From Ruminococcus sp. (GTDB lineage: Bacteria > Bacillota > Clostridia > Oscillospirales > Ruminococcaceae), in NCBI GenBank assembly GCA_020861185.1, contig JAJBSV010000009.1, positions 170,072-234,071 on the forward strand: 64,000 nt of DNA, in the 5' to 3' direction. The notes beneath the pieces were generated by a model. The model did no database searches and was not told the DNA's origin. It saw only the letters and a list, made by a program, of their open reading frames with translations. Below, in pieces: positions 54,099-62,309 of the stretch. The position numbers and the translations under genes are program-made. Within the stretch, counting starts at the first letter, position 1. Every line of letters starts with the position of its first letter.

Positions 54099-54419
54099 AT
54101 GCAAACAGGCGAAAGAATCAGAATGCTAAGAAAAGAAAAAGGGCTTACTCTTGAGCAAGTTGGCGACTATGTTGGCGTTGGGAAGTCAACGGTGCGAAAA
54201 TGGGAATGTGGAACGATTCAAAATATTCGCCGTGATAAGATAGAAAAATTAGCCGCAATACTTGAAACTACACCCGATTACCTAATGCGGTGGCAAGAAA
54301 AGCCTGACGGTCTCGACCTCACAGAATCTGAAGTGAATCTTGTATTAGCCTACAGAAAACACCCGGAAATGCAAAACGTCGTAGATAAAATTCTCGACTT
54401 GTCAAATAATGAGGAATAG
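54099..54419 (+). CDS. XRE-family HTH transcriptional regulator
   Basis: A 106-residue regulator. A Cro/CI-type helix-turn-helix fills residues about 3-60 (G-E-R-I-R-M-L-R-K-E-K-G-L-T-L-E-Q-V-G-D-Y-V-G-V-G-K-S-T-V-R-K-W-E). The tail contains L-A-Y-R-K-H-P-E-M-Q-N, shared with the next gene. ATG 54099 was chosen to fit the HTH start; GTG 54084 is an alternative. Together with the following genes this looks like the immunity/regulation part of a lost phage or integrative element. Confidence 0.85.
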   Translation: MQTGERIRMLRKEKGLTLEQVGDYVGVGKSTVRKWECGTIQNIRRDKIEKLAAILETTPDYLMRWQEKPDGLDLTESEVNLVLAYRKHPEMQNVVDKILDLSNNEE

Positions 54420-54433
54420 GAGTAATTCTTGCC

Positions 54434-55039
54434 ATGACTGTGTATGAAAAAATAAGAGCTTTAAGAATTGAGCAAGGAATGAGTCAAGAAGAACTTGCAC
54501 AAAAAGTCGGATATTCCGGAAGAGGAACCATATCAAAAGTTGAGCTTAGCGAACGCGACATCAGTATATCAATGTTGCCAAAATATGCAGAAGCACTCGG
54601 CGTAACGACAGAATATCTTATGTCCGAAGAACCTATAACTGATGATTTCGAAGAAGGACCTGAATTGACAAGTAGAAAAACTATGTCTGACCGTCTTAAA
54701 GAAATAATGAAAGAAAGAAATTTGAGACAAGTAGATATTTTAAATCTTTGCCAACCGTATTGCGAATTATACAATATTCGTCTCAACAAAAGTCATCTTT
54801 GTCTATATCTTAAGGGCTCTGTTACCCCTAAGCCGGATAAACTGATGATACTGGCATTAGCGCTTGATGTAAACGAGGCTTGGCTTATGGGGTATGATGT
54901 ACCTGCAGAAAGAGTTGACAGCAAGGACAGCCTTGTTTTATCAAGATTAACCGACGAAGAGATATCCCTATTGTTAGCCTACAGAAAACACCCGGAAATG
55001 CAGAATGCAATTAAGACGCTTCTTGGGATGACGAAATAG
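54434..55039 (+). CDS. XRE-family regulator with two HTH domains
   Basis: A 201-residue protein. The first HTH_3 domain (about 4-60: I-R-A-L-R-I-E-Q-G-M-S-Q-E-E-L-A-Q-K) is followed by a second, more divergent one (about 80-150: R-L-K-E-I-M-K-E-R-N-L-R-Q-V-D-I-L with K-S-H-L-C-L-Y-L-K-G). It ends with L-A-Y-R-K-H-P-E-M-Q-N-A, the tail seen in the upstream regulator. It starts 14 bp after that gene. Probably a phage-type repressor. Confidence 0.83.
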   Translation: MTVYEKIRALRIEQGMSQEELAQKVGYSGRGTISKVELSERDISISMLPKYAEALGVTTEYLMSEEPITDDFEEGPELTSRKTMSDRLKEIMKERNLRQVDILNLCQPYCELYNIRLNKSHLCLYLKGSVTPKPDKLMILALALDVNEAWLMGYDVPAERVDSKDSLVLSRLTDEEISLLLAYRKHPEMQNAIKTLLGMTK

Positions 55040-55061
55040 TATTGTGAAAGGATGTATGAAA

Positions 55062-55754
55062 ATGAGCAAGAGCTACCGTAGCAGGAAGCCTAAACACAAT
55101 GTCAAATTCCCTTTGGAAGACAGGATTTTCTGCGAGTATTGCCACAAGTTTATGCAGAAGGACAGCCTTGTAGATGAAGACGGCAATATCACCTATTGCT
55201 ATTCTTGCAAGTCTGATGAAGACCAACCTTGCAGTAATAAATCAGTCAGAAAAGAATGGATAGAGCGAAAGGTCGCTGAAATCACAGCGGAAAGCTTTCT
55301 GACAGATGAAAATATAAGGCGCTTGGCGGATATTGCAGATCAGGACAAAGAAGAATTGGAAGCTGAAAAGACCGTTTGCCAGTCGCAATTAGAAGAAGTC
55401 GACGCCGAAATGCGTGACATCGTGGACGATATGACAAAAGGCGTGGTATCAGATACAAAAAGAGACCGCCTGAACGACCTCGAAACACAAAAAAGTGAAC
55501 TGCAAAAGAGACTAAACAAACTAGAGTTTGAAATGCGCTTTGCCTCGAGTGAGAATATGACGTTGATATTGAACGATTTTAAATCTTTAGACGTGACCGA
55601 ACTTAAAAATCAGATTTTGCTTATAAAAGCGTTCGTTGACTATATAACCATGAGAGATGAGGCGATTACGGTTTATTTCACCTACTTCAGCGAATGCGTT
55701 GAGGTACCGATACCAATCGAAGAACGAGCAGAATTTGAAATTGATGTTATCTGA
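55062..55754 (+). CDS. C-terminal region of a large serine recombinase, free-standing remnant
   Basis: 230 residues matching the end of large serine integrases. A zinc beta-ribbon (C-E-Y-C-H-K-F near residue 25 and C-Y-S-C...C-S-N-K-S-V-R-K-E-W) is followed by the long coiled-coil motif (about 90-165: E-E-L-E-A-E-K...L-Q-K-R-L-N-K-L-E) and the strand-rich end. The catalytic N-terminal domain with its Ser and the recombinase core is missing, and the XRE gene lies where it should be. It starts plausibly at ATG 55062 behind AAAGG. Most likely a remnant of an excision or deletion event; a stand-alone DNA-binding protein is possible. Confidence 0.72.
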   Translation: MSKSYRSRKPKHNVKFPLEDRIFCEYCHKFMQKDSLVDEDGNITYCYSCKSDEDQPCSNKSVRKEWIERKVAEITAESFLTDENIRRLADIADQDKEELEAEKTVCQSQLEEVDAEMRDIVDDMTKGVVSDTKRDRLNDLETQKSELQKRLNKLEFEMRFASSENMTLILNDFKSLDVTELKNQILLIKAFVDYITMRDEAITVYFTYFSECVEVPIPIEERAEFEIDVI

Positions 55755-55766
55755 TAGGTTCCAACG

Positions 55767-55792
55767 AAAAAGCACCCGGATGGGTGCTTTTT
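55767..55792 (+). terminator. Terminator after the recombinase remnant
   Basis: AAAAAGCACCC / GGGTGCTTTTT, perfect 11-bp stem with a 4-nt loop. Confidence 0.88.
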
Positions 55793-55810
55793 AAATACTT
55801 TTTTGGGAAT

Positions 55811-55842
55811 ACAAAAAATCCGAACCACGAAAGGTTCGGATT
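55811..55842 (-). terminator. Terminator of tRNA-Ala
   Basis: Minus strand AATCCGAACC / GGTTCGGATT stem, 5-nt loop, followed by a T run (the A run at 55811-55818 on the plus strand). Confidence 0.85.
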
Positions 55843-55851
55843 AATTCGATG

Positions 55852-55927
55852 TGGTGGAGCATACGGGATTCGAACCCGTGACCTCCACACTGCCAGTGTG
55901 GCGCGCTCCCAACTGCGCTAATACCCC
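55852..55927 (-). tRNA. tRNA-Ala (anticodon GGC)
   Basis: A 76-nt cloverleaf with encoded CCA. The acceptor GGGGTAT/ATGCTCC has the G3-U70 pair that specifies alanine; the anticodon loop is CTGGCAG; the T arm is ACGGGTTCGAATCCCGT. Confidence 0.96.
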
Positions 55928-55939
55928 GGTACTTCGGAT

Positions 55940-55968
55940 ATAATAGCACAACTTACGAAAAAAATCAA
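55940..55968 (-). promoter_or_regulatory. Promoter of tRNA-Ala
   Basis: Minus strand TTGATT (55968-55963), 17-bp spacer, TATTAT (55945-55940). Confidence 0.65.
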
Positions 55969-56007
55969 GGGGTTTTTGAGAGAAATTTGCGTCGGGAAGA
56001 AAATCTT

Positions 56008-57426
56008 TTAACTTCTTTCTCCAAAATACTCCCTGACAAGTTCCTTACCGCCCTGTTTCTGAACGGTGCCGCCTTCAATCAGGACGGCTTTGTCACAGAG
56101 GGCTTCGGCACAGCGGACGTCGTGGGTCACGGTGACCATGGTGCAGCCTGTTTGCCGGTGAAGCTCATTCAGAAGCTCGACCAATTCCTTGAGTCCCTGA
56201 TAATCCCGCCCGACGGTTGGTTCATCCAAAAGAAGCACCTTGGGCTGTGTCGCCGCAATCGCCGCAATAGACGCCCTGCGCTTCTGCCCTTCGGAGAGCG
56301 ACTGGGGATGCCGATTCCGAATATGCGAAATCGAAAATCGCTCCAATATTTCCTCGGCATATTCGTCGGAAACCGCACCGAATCTCACTTCCTGATACAC
56401 TGTCGGCATGAACAGCTGATAATTCGGATTCTGATAAACCACTCCGACCGACTGAAACCACCTTTTGTCCGGATTGAAACGTCGGTCAAAGCAAGCATCA
56501 AGTGTCTGCACTATCTTCCCGCCGGTTGGGCGATTCAATCGGGCAATCAGCCGTAGAAGCGTTGTTTTTCCGCAACCGTTCTCTCCCAGAATGACCGTTC
56601 TTGCACCCTTTGGCACAGAGAAGGTGACATCTCTGAGTATTTCGCGACCACCGGCGCTATAGGAGATATTCTCAAGAGAAAACAGGTTTTCCTGCGGTCG
56701 GTATTCAGGAAGTGTGTCTTTGATTTTTTGTGTATTTGTATTCAGATATTCTTGCTTGTCATCAATCTTGCGAACCGTTCCTTCTTCCACTGTCCACAGT
56801 GAATCCGCATACGGAAGCACCATATCCACACGATGCTCCACCACAATTACGGCATAACCATGCCCTGCAAGGTTGCGAAGAAGTTCCATCAGTTCCCGCC
56901 CGCCGGTCTGATCCAAGTTGGCGAGCGGCTCGTCAAGGACAAGAACCTTCTGCCCCATAGCCAATGTGGAAGCAGTCACAAGCCTTTGCTTCTGACCGCC
57001 GGAAAGGGTGCGGGTCTGCCAGTTCTTGTCAAGCTCCATCATCTTACACACCGTGTCAATCTGACTGGCGATTTTCTCCTCGGCAAGACCTATATTTTCC
57101 AATCCAAAGGCGATTTCATCCTCAACACGTTTATGTACAATCTGGGCTTCGGGGTTCTGAAGAACAATCCCAACCTTCCGGCAGATTTCATCCGTTCCAA
57201 GGTTCAGGATAGATTCTCCATCAACAGAGACCTGACCGGTGAGATTGCCCGCAGTTATATTTGGAATGATTCCGCTGAGGATTGAAAGCAACGTGCTTTT
57301 TCCGCAACCGGACGGACCAATCAAAAGAGTAACTTCGCCATGCTCCGCCGTAAATGAGACGTGATTCAGCACCTGTTTCTCCCCGTCATAGGAGAATGAA
57401 ACGTCTTTCAGTTCAACAGCTCTCAT
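56008..57426 (-). CDS. ECF-type transporter ATPase, two ABC domains in one chain (EcfA1-EcfA2 fusion)
   Basis: A 472-residue tandem ATPase. Domain 1 has Walker A G-P-S-G-C-G-K-S-T, signature L-S-G-G-Q-K-Q-R-L and V-L-D-E-P. Domain 2 has G-E-N-G-C-G-K-T-T, a variant signature L-S-E-G-Q-K-R-R-A and L-L-D-E-P. It powers the EcfT-S module encoded by the two preceding genes (ATGA overlaps throughout). Last gene of the five-gene transporter operon. Confidence 0.92.
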   Translation of the reverse strand: MRAVELKDVSFSYDGEKQVLNHVSFTAEHGEVTLLIGPSGCGKSTLLSILSGIIPNITAGNLTGQVSVDGESILNLGTDEICRKVGIVLQNPEAQIVHKRVEDEIAFGLENIGLAEEKIASQIDTVCKMMELDKNWQTRTLSGGQKQRLVTASTLAMGQKVLVLDEPLANLDQTGGRELMELLRNLAGHGYAVIVVEHRVDMVLPYADSLWTVEEGTVRKIDDKQEYLNTNTQKIKDTLPEYRPQENLFSLENISYSAGGREILRDVTFSVPKGARTVILGENGCGKTTLLRLIARLNRPTGGKIVQTLDACFDRRFNPDKRWFQSVGVVYQNPNYQLFMPTVYQEVRFGAVSDEYAEEILERFSISHIRNRHPQSLSEGQKRRASIAAIAATQPKVLLLDEPTVGRDYQGLKELVELLNELHRQTGCTMVTVTHDVRCAEALCDKAVLIEGGTVQKQGGKELVREYFGERS

Positions 57427-58094
57427 ACAATCACCGCCATTCCGACAACTCCCAGAACAATACCGATTATGTAGACAGCATCTTTCGGTCGAAAGCTCTG
57501 CAAATGATATATTGAATAATCGCTCCCACTCAGCGTGAAGCCTCTTGTCTCCACGCTGAGAGACAAGGTGTCGGAAATATTGACAAGCCTTGTAATCAGA
57601 GGAATAAGAAATGCCCGATAGAGAATCTGCGGGCTGAAAATGCTTCCCGCTCCCCGTGTCACCATAGCTTCACGCACACGCCTGATTTCTAATGTCAGAA
57701 GCGGGACGAATGAAAGAGCAATCAGCATTCCGAGCGTAACCGCACGGGGCATCCGCAAGGAAGACAAGCACCTCGCCATCTGCACGGGTGTTATGCTCGT
57801 TCCGGGGACGACTGCCAGAAACACTGCCGCCATGCGGTTCATCATGCTCATAGCCGACATACCGTCGCCGGAAGCGAGATAGGTGATTCCCGCAAAAATT
57901 CCGCCCAGCACAAGCATCGGGAGAAGCACCTTCAAACAAGCCCGATAGCATCCGAACAGCATCAGCCATATGAAAAACCACACAAGAAGAACCGGACACC
58001 AGATATTTTTCGCAAAAATCAATCCAGATAAAAGAATTACTACTGCGGAAAGAATCCCCGTCAACGGATAAAGAATGTTCTTGTCGCCGCTCAT
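57423..58094 (-). CDS. ECF transporter transmembrane coupling subunit (EcfT)
   Basis: A 223-residue protein with five to six membrane helices and the two EcfT coupling motifs that contact the ATPases. They appear as V-T-R-G-A-G (about residue 145) and E-T-R-G-F (about 185), equivalent to the Ala-Arg-Gly motifs. It overlaps its neighbours by ATGA on both sides. Confidence 0.9.
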   Translation of the reverse strand: MSGDKNILYPLTGILSAVVILLSGLIFAKNIWCPVLLVWFFIWLMLFGCYRACLKVLLPMLVLGGIFAGITYLASGDGMSAMSMMNRMAAVFLAVVPGTSITPVQMARCLSSLRMPRAVTLGMLIALSFVPLLTLEIRRVREAMVTRGAGSIFSPQILYRAFLIPLITRLVNISDTLSLSVETRGFTLSGSDYSIYHLQSFRPKDAVYIIGIVLGVVGMAVIV

Positions 58095-58720
58095 TTCTTC
58101 ATGACTCCGGATTTTTTAAGTTCCTTAGAGATACGGACGCCCAAAAATGAGCCGAGACAGCAGAGCGCAACCACCGCTATTGACATCAGAGCCGTCACCC
58201 ACCAGATTGAACTGACATATGAAAGAACCGTACCGCCCATTATCTGATACCATACATACATAAACGGCAATGACAGCGGGAAATATACGGCGCAAGCCAC
58301 AAAGCAAGCAACATCCTTTTCATAGCTTCTGAAAATCAGCAGTGACACTCCCTCGGCAATCAAGGCACAGAAAAGCAGGCATACAAACATCACCGTGTTC
58401 ATAAACAGCAGTACCACACCGCTGAATACAGACATAAACACCAGTGAAAACGGCTTTCTGACCTTTGCTAGACCGATAGCGGGAAACATCGAAAATTGCA
58501 ATCCCAAGCCCAACTGGATAACGCCGAAAAGCGGAATATGCAAAAGAAGCGGCATGAATGCACTGGTAACAAGTATAACCGCAGACATCACGGCGAGAAA
58601 TACTATGTCTTTTATCTGGTACCCTAAAAAGCTCTTTTTCTCTTTTGTTGCTTTCTTCTCGACCGGAGCTTCCGGCTGAGTATTTTCAAGAAGTGTTTCG
58701 GTTAAATCATTTTGTTTCAT
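58091..58720 (-). CDS. ECF transporter substrate-binding S component, MptD/Trep_Strep-like
   Basis: A 209-residue membrane protein. A charged cytoplasmic N-terminus (1-30) precedes about six membrane helices. The first (V-F-L-A-V-M-S-A-V-I-L-V-T-S-A-F) and the L-G-L-Q-F-S-M-F-P-A-I-G segment are in the style of the Trep_Strep/MptD family. S components bind the substrate and toggle in the membrane. Members of this family lie next to iron/heme-type ABC systems in other Firmicutes, but the ligand here is not known. Confidence 0.75.
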   Translation of the reverse strand: MKQNDLTETLLENTQPEAPVEKKATKEKKSFLGYQIKDIVFLAVMSAVILVTSAFMPLLLHIPLFGVIQLGLGLQFSMFPAIGLAKVRKPFSLVFMSVFSGVVLLFMNTVMFVCLLFCALIAEGVSLLIFRSYEKDVACFVACAVYFPLSLPFMYVWYQIMGGTVLSYVSSIWWVTALMSIAVVALCCLGSFLGVRISKELKKSGVMKK

Positions 58721-58785
58721 TTTGCAGTTTCACCTTTCAATCTGTTTTTTTTCTTGGTTTCTATAACATGACGCATTGCGGCGCC

Positions 58786-60456
58786 TCAGCTCATCCTTCC
58801 TTGCTCCACAGAATAGACCGTGTCGGCGATTCGCATGGTGGACTGGCGATGAGAGACAAGAACTATGGTCTTGTCCTCCTGCTCCTCTTTGAGCGAGCGA
58901 AGAATAACCGCTTCGTTCAGGCTGTCAAGGTTGCTTGTCGGTTCATCCATCAGAACGAACGGAGCATCGTGCAGGAATGTTCGGGCGAGTCCGAGCCTCT
59001 GCCTTTCGCCGCCGGAAAGGGTGTCGCCAAGTTCGCCAACCGGCGTATCGTAACCATTCGGCAGGGTCATGATAAAATCGTGGACGGAGGCTTTCTTGCA
59101 GGCTGTTTCTATTTCTTCATCGGTCGCGTCCAGCTTTGCGATGCGAAGATTGTTGCGGATACTGTCGTGAAACAGGTGGGTTTCCTGAGTTACGAAGCTC
59201 TCCATGTCTCGAAGATTTGCCGTGTTGACGGAATTTATATCTGTTCCGGAGACAGTTATTTTCCCTTGGTCTGTATTCCAGAAGCGCATAAGAAGCTTGA
59301 GAAGCGTTGATTTTCCGCTTCCGCTTCTGCCTGTGATGCCGATAATACGATGCTCAGGGAAATCGGCGGAAATGTCCTTGAGGATAATTTCATCCCCATG
59401 GGAGTGCCCGTAAGAGAAGGTGACATTTTCTGCCTTTGCGCCGCTGAACGAAATATCGGGCTGACCTGAAATCTCCTCGGTTGCGGGAGTTTCATCCAGA
59501 ATGTCGAGTACACGATTTCCCGCCGCAAAGGTGTTCTGAAGCGTACTGCCCAAGCCCGCCAGAGCCACAACAGGTCCGAAGGACGAGAACAAAGCGATGG
59601 TGGGAATCAGCACACCGACAAAATCAACCTGCCCCTGCTTGTAGAGAGACGAAGAACATAGAAGCATCGCAAGGTCACAAAGAAGTATGACGGTATTTGT
59701 GACTGCACTGTTAAGCCCTGCATTCCGCTTCATCTTTTCCTCGGTCTTTGCAAGCTTATCGGTGTGTTCATTCATCATTCCTAAGCGCTTTGAACCTTCA
59801 TTATACTGAATTGTTTCGGATAAACCACGCATACTGTCAAGCACAAATCCCGAAAGCTCGCCCGAATCGGTTCTGAATTTCATGCCCGTGTCTCCGCTGA
59901 GCTTGGAAACTATCAGCGGAATAACAATGCCGACCACAAGATAAGCTCCGAGTGCCAGAAGCCCCAATGTCCAATGGAACGAGCCTATGAACAGGCAAAG
60001 GATTATTGTGAACAGAAAAGCGATAGCCGCCGGCGAAATGGTGTGGGCATAGAACACCTCAAGCAGTTCGATGTCGGAGGTGATGACCGAAATCAGGTCG
60101 CCCTTGTCACGTCCGTCAAGCTTTGCGGGGCAGAGCTTGCGCAAGGCACGGAAAACCTTGTCACGAATCAGCGCCAGAAGCTTGAAGGCAATAAAGTGAT
60201 TGCAAGCCTGCTCTCCGTAACGTAGTCCTGCACGAAGAACTGCAAACAGGATCACGCAGACAAAAATGCCCGCAAGTGAGAAAGGCGTATCAAGCCCCAA
60301 TATTTCCAGAACGGCATATCCACCGAAAATTGTTATGAATGTGGCGCAAAGATGCCCGACAAGTCCCATCAGGATGGCAAGAATCATAAATCCGACGAGC
60401 GGCTTGACCAAGCCAACAAGTCTTGACATTACTATAAATCCGCTTCTTCTTTTCAT
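58786..60456 (-). CDS. Half-size ABC transporter, membrane plus ATPase domain (second subunit of heterodimer)
   Basis: A 556-residue type IV (exporter-fold) half transporter. Six membrane helices (about 10-300) are followed by a nucleotide-binding domain with G-R-S-G-S-G-K-S-T, L-S-G-G-E-R-Q-R-L and F-V-L-M-D-E-P-T-S-N. It overlaps the upstream half transporter by ATGA, so the two form a heterodimer of the CydDC/IrtAB/YbtPQ style. That fold includes exporters and siderophore importers. Joined to an ECF module, import of a metal chelate or heme-like compound is possible (inference). Confidence 0.88.
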   Translation of the reverse strand: MKRRSGFIVMSRLVGLVKPLVGFMILAILMGLVGHLCATFITIFGGYAVLEILGLDTPFSLAGIFVCVILFAVLRAGLRYGEQACNHFIAFKLLALIRDKVFRALRKLCPAKLDGRDKGDLISVITSDIELLEVFYAHTISPAAIAFLFTIILCLFIGSFHWTLGLLALGAYLVVGIVIPLIVSKLSGDTGMKFRTDSGELSGFVLDSMRGLSETIQYNEGSKRLGMMNEHTDKLAKTEEKMKRNAGLNSAVTNTVILLCDLAMLLCSSSLYKQGQVDFVGVLIPTIALFSSFGPVVALAGLGSTLQNTFAAGNRVLDILDETPATEEISGQPDISFSGAKAENVTFSYGHSHGDEIILKDISADFPEHRIIGITGRSGSGKSTLLKLLMRFWNTDQGKITVSGTDINSVNTANLRDMESFVTQETHLFHDSIRNNLRIAKLDATDEEIETACKKASVHDFIMTLPNGYDTPVGELGDTLSGGERQRLGLARTFLHDAPFVLMDEPTSNLDSLNEAVILRSLKEEQEDKTIVLVSHRQSTMRIADTVYSVEQGRMS

Positions 60457-62186
60457 CTTGTTGCACCATCCTTTCCGTAATTCTCAAGGCTCTGCTGTGC
60501 CTGCCAGAGCTCGGCATAGCGACCGCCATTCTTAAGAAGCTCTTCATGAGCTCCTTGTTCCGCTATATTGCCACTTTCCATGACATAAATACGGTCGGAA
60601 TCAACCACATTCATGAGGCGGTGGGAGATAAGAATAACTGTCTTGCGCTTTGCCAGAGCGTGAATCTCACGCATGATGTCGTTTTCACTTTCCACATCTA
60701 TATTGGATGTGGCTTCGTCGAAGATATAAACCGGACTGTCGTGGAGCAATGCCCTCGCCAGCGCCAGACGCTGACGCTGACCGCCGGAGAGGTTGCCGCC
60801 CTGCTCGGTAAGCTTTGTATCGAGACCGGCTTCGCTCTTAAGAAATCCGGCTAAGTTGACCTGCTCCAGTACATCCCAAAGCTTTCCGTCGTCCGCTCCG
60901 GGACAACCCATCAGAAGATTATCCCGCACGGTGCCTTTGAAGAGATAGCTCTGATGGCTGATATATGTGATATTCTCCATCAGGCTCGCTTCGTTCAGAT
61001 TCCTCAGCTCCACGCCACCAACGGTGACGCTTCCAAGGTAGTCACGATTTCGCCCCATAAGGATTGATGCGACTGTGGATTTTCCGCAACCCGATTCTCC
61101 GACAACGGACACAAAGCTTCCCTTTGGAAACTCCATATTGATTCCGTGGAGGACTTCACGTTCCGGCTCATAGGAGAAGCTCAGATTTTTGCAGACGATA
61201 GAAGTGTCTTCGGGGCAAGCGGCAGTCTTCTGCTCCGTTTCGGGCAAATCCAAGAGATGAAAAATCTTGTCGCTCGCCGCCATGCCGTTCATCGCCACAT
61301 GGAAATAAGAGCCCAACTGCCTCATCGGCAGGAAGAAATCTGCACTCAGGAGGATGATAAGCAAGCAACCGCTCAGCCCGACATGACCTGCCGCATATTG
61401 GGTGGTTGCCATGATGATTCCGAGTGCCGCTCCGCCATAGGCGATAAAGTCCATAATGGTGATGGAGTTCAACTGCATCGTCAGAACCTTCATCGTGATG
61501 CGGCGGAATTTCTCCGCTTCCTCGTTCATCTCCTGCTGTTTGAAATCGTCCGCCTGATAGATTTTCAAGGTAACGAGACCTTGCAGGTTTTCGAGAAATG
61601 TATCGCCGAGTGCGGTGTACTGTCCCCAGTATTTGCTCAGAAGCTTCTTTGCCCAAGTCTGGACCGTCGCGATGGCGACAGGAATCAGCGGAACGCACAC
61701 CAGAAGAACTATTGCCGAAGGGACGTTCACGAAGCACAGGTACACAAACAACGTGAGCGGTGCCAGCATGGCATAGAAGAACTGCGGCAGATATGCGCCG
61801 AAATAGGTTTCAAGCTGATCCATGCCCTCAACAGCCACCTGAACCACCTCGGAGGTCTTGACCTGCTCGTTATATGACGCACCAAGGCGCAAAAGCTTCT
61901 GATAAATCCGCTCCCGAAGGGTTCTTTTGACGGCTTTTGAGGAGAGAAAGCTCATCCTCGATGCTCCGTTGGTACAGACAAATCGCACCAGAATGGCAAT
62001 CAAAACAATAACAGCAGTCGTTTGCGCCGTCTGCCCGTCTCCGTTGAAAAGCGCACCGAGAAACCTCGTGATTCCCGTCATCATAGCGATATTTGCTAAA
62101 AGCGAAATCCACTGGAAAATCACATTCCCCGCTATGTACTTTTTGCTCCCGACAACCGCACCAATCAGCCGTTTGTCAATCATCAT
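60453..62186 (-). CDS. Half-size ABC transporter, membrane plus ATPase domain (first subunit of heterodimer)
   Basis: A 577-residue exporter-fold half transporter with six membrane helices and a nucleotide-binding domain (G-E-S-G-C-G-K-S-T, L-S-G-G-Q-R-Q-R-L, Y-I-F-D-E-A-T-S-N). The start is ATG 62186, 10 bp after AAAGGAAG; the in-frame TTG 62207 overlaps that site. First gene of the operon controlled by the operator at 62230-62245. CydD-like in overall sequence, but no cytochrome bd genes are nearby. Confidence 0.88.
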   Translation of the reverse strand: MMIDKRLIGAVVGSKKYIAGNVIFQWISLLANIAMMTGITRFLGALFNGDGQTAQTTAVIVLIAILVRFVCTNGASRMSFLSSKAVKRTLRERIYQKLLRLGASYNEQVKTSEVVQVAVEGMDQLETYFGAYLPQFFYAMLAPLTLFVYLCFVNVPSAIVLLVCVPLIPVAIATVQTWAKKLLSKYWGQYTALGDTFLENLQGLVTLKIYQADDFKQQEMNEEAEKFRRITMKVLTMQLNSITIMDFIAYGGAALGIIMATTQYAAGHVGLSGCLLIILLSADFFLPMRQLGSYFHVAMNGMAASDKIFHLLDLPETEQKTAACPEDTSIVCKNLSFSYEPEREVLHGINMEFPKGSFVSVVGESGCGKSTVASILMGRNRDYLGSVTVGGVELRNLNEASLMENITYISHQSYLFKGTVRDNLLMGCPGADDGKLWDVLEQVNLAGFLKSEAGLDTKLTEQGGNLSGGQRQRLALARALLHDSPVYIFDEATSNIDVESENDIMREIHALAKRKTVILISHRLMNVVDSDRIYVMESGNIAEQGAHEELLKNGGRYAELWQAQQSLENYGKDGATR

Positions 62187-62229
62187 ATCATAAAAACTTC
62201 CTTTCAATAAGGTATAAAACTCACCGTGA

Positions 62230-62245
62230 GTTAGTTTCCGCTAAC
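62230..62245 (-). promoter_or_regulatory. Operator palindrome of the ABC-ECF operon, GTTAG(C/T)-N4-GCTAAC type
   Basis: On the minus strand GTTAGC-GGAA-ACTAAC begins 6 bp downstream of the -10 box, the same position and half-sites as 3702-3717. A further CTAA-GA-TTAG inverted repeat lies in the promoter spacer. Confidence 0.75.
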
Positions 62246-62250
62246 TCAGT

Positions 62251-62279
62251 ATTATATACTAATCTTAGTAGGTTGTCAA
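62251..62279 (-). promoter_or_regulatory. Promoter of the ABC-ECF transporter operon
   Basis: Minus strand TTGACA (62279-62274), 17-bp spacer, TATAAT (62256-62251): a perfect consensus promoter, which fits a strongly repressed operon. Confidence 0.88.
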
Positions 62280-62309
62280 GCGATGGAGGGGGATTTTGTT
62301 GCGTAAAAA

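Noticed and set aside
53550..55927. Intact prophage or integrative element
   Set aside because: Only two regulators and a recombinase fragment remain; there are no catalytic integrase, structural or conjugation genes.
58786..62186. CydDC assembly factors for cytochrome bd
   Set aside because: The sequence is CydD/CydC-like, but there is no cydAB nearby and the operon contains an ECF module; a chelate or heme-type transport role is at least as likely.
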